Source: Opisthorchis felineus
Lineage: Eukaryota > Platyhelminthes > Trematoda > Opisthorchiida > Opisthorchiidae
Reading direction: 5' to 3'
DNA length: 64,000 nucleotides
Assembly: GCA_004794785.1 (NCBI GenBank)
Contig: SJOL01006491.1
Span: 200,683-264,682 of the forward strand
Part shown: positions 63,303 to 64,000 of the stretch, piece after piece
How positions within the stretch are numbered: position 1 is the stretch's first letter
Layout of the letters: the number at the start of each line of letters is the position of its first letter
The notes under the pieces: generated by a model
The model's database searches: none
Told to the model about the DNA's origin: nothing
Seen by the model: the letters and a program-made list of their open reading frames with translations, nothing else
Translations under genes and position numbers: made by a program

Positions 63303-63496
63303 TGGTTGATGAGAGTTCTGAAGAGTGATTGGCCTGATTAGAACACAAATAGGGAAATTATGGACAGTTCATTTTTTATCTCGTAGTGTCAGGACTACAA
63401 CGTGTCCAAACGTCTTCCTATGGATATTATCTATGGCAAACTTCTTCAGTTGATCTGACAAACTGGTCTTCTATATAGCAAGAAGGACGGGGCAAC
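63303..63496. promoter_or_regulatory. Shared 194-base upstream region of a divergent gene pair
   Basis: The start codons of the five-exon gene (minus) and the HCN-type gene (plus) point away from each other across 194 bases. ATTGG (an inverted CCAAT box) overlaps the minus-strand start at 63301-63305, and TATATA is at 63472-63477. Each start also has an acceptor-like site shortly upstream (cactcttcag on minus; gtcttctatatag on plus), so either gene could be trans-spliced, as flatworm mRNAs often are, or have a further 5' exon. Confidence 0.45.
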
Positions 63497-64000
63497 ATGG
63501 CCTCGACACCGGCGTGCCAAGCCAAACACGGCAGTCCTCATTTATCTGACACTCGTGCACACGCAAATTTGCACAGAAATTTTAATTTTGAAGATGATGC
63601 TCAACCATCACCAGGATCTCGACAAAAGGGAAAATTAATAAAACTTACGCAAGAAGCAGTTCGTATCCCTTTCTCGCTATTACGACCTAGGGGGCATTCC
63701 AGCGCATTTCTTGAACAAGTGCCTAGTTGTGTTGAAGAAGTTCACACAAATCAAAAGCGTCGATTTACAATCAACTTACCCAAAAGTCCATGCGATGAAG
63801 TCGAGCATAGATTTCTCAAACATCTTGAGACAGACTCATCCAAGGTTGGGATTGGTGGTGACAACTCGATACTACACGAAATTCCAGAGAATTCGTGGCC
63901 AGACGCTCAGCGCGAACGCTCGTGGTCAGCAGTTCATTTGAAGGAACAGTTTATTGGATTCTTTCAGCCAGCAAACAATCGACTGGCCATGAAGTTGTTT
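63497..64000 (+). CDS. HCN-type (Ih) channel, N-terminal exon, 3'-partial
   Basis: An open frame of 168 codons begins at ATG 63497 (A at -3, G at +4; in-frame TAG 21 bases upstream) and runs off the window. The first 145 or so residues are a polar, low-conservation cytoplasmic N-terminus (MASTPACQAKHGSPHLSD). The last stretch reads HLKEQFIGFFQPANNRLAMK then LF, matching the HCN-domain signature before the first membrane helix (QF..LLQP..NK.SLRMFG in animal HCN channels). HCN channels are tetrameric cation channels opened by hyperpolarisation and tuned by cAMP binding. The voltage sensor, pore and cyclic-nucleotide domain must lie beyond 64000. The alternative, another CNBD-family channel, is less likely because this signature is HCN-specific. 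Confidence 0.75.
   Translation, partial: MASTPACQAKHGSPHLSDTRAHANLHRNFNFEDDAQPSPGSRQKGKLIKLTQEAVRIPFSLLRPRGHSSAFLEQVPSCVEEVHTNQKRRFTINLPKSPCDEVEHRFLKHLETDSSKVGIGGDNSILHEIPENSWPDAQRERSWSAVHLKEQFIGFFQPANNRLAMKLF

Noticed and set aside
63472..63477. TATATA as the TATA box of the HCN gene
   Set aside because: It is only 20 bases before the start codon, too close to leave room for a transcript start upstream of ATG; it may simply be part of a splice acceptor.
1..64000. CRISPR arrays, bacterial-type operons, phage or plasmid features
   Set aside because: None seen. Gene structure, introns and repeats are those of an animal nuclear genome.

Overview
The window looks like nuclear DNA of a flatworm, most likely a digenean fluke (inference). 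Short coding exons sit between kilobase-scale introns with GT..AG junctions. The dispersed repeats are RTE-type LINE copies with (GAT)n tails, a decayed Ty3/gypsy element close to the CsRn1 type known from flukes, tRNA-headed SINE-like repeats and many microsatellites. No bacterial operon, CRISPR array or ribosomal operon is visible. Most long open frames look like chance or transposon remnants. The genes were found by joining short exons by splice phase and protein motif.

Left end (1-7.3 kb): the 3' part of a plus-strand gene for a single-pass membrane protein with two EGF-like domains, one thrombospondin type 1 repeat, a transmembrane helix and almost no cytoplasmic tail. Domain cysteines are completed across introns, which supports the model.

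Middle (7.3-58.9 kb): gene-poor. It holds RTE fragments at 15.2-15.8 kb (+), 37.0-37.95 kb (+) and 55.5-58.6 kb (-, nearly full length), in addition to one at 1.8-2.2 kb (-). It also holds a gypsy RNase H/integrase remnant at 34.2-35.6 kb (-), SINE-like copies at 12.75, 38.1 and 42.4 kb, a 5S-like stretch at 46.8 kb, members of an unnamed repeat sharing a 25-base core, simple repeats, and a 72-base assembly gap at 50.86 kb. A few isolated candidate exons there have good splice acceptors but no recognised homology.

Right end (58.9-64 kb): three genes. A tentative two-exon plus-strand gene (58.94-60.13 kb) converges on a five-exon minus-strand gene (60.62-63.30 kb) for an unrecognised protein of about 195 residues. 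That gene lies head to head, 194 bases start to start, with the first coding exon of an HCN-type (hyperpolarisation-activated, cyclic-nucleotide-gated) channel that runs off the window at 64000. An intron of the minus-strand gene carries a 73-base near-perfect inverted repeat around a TA tract.
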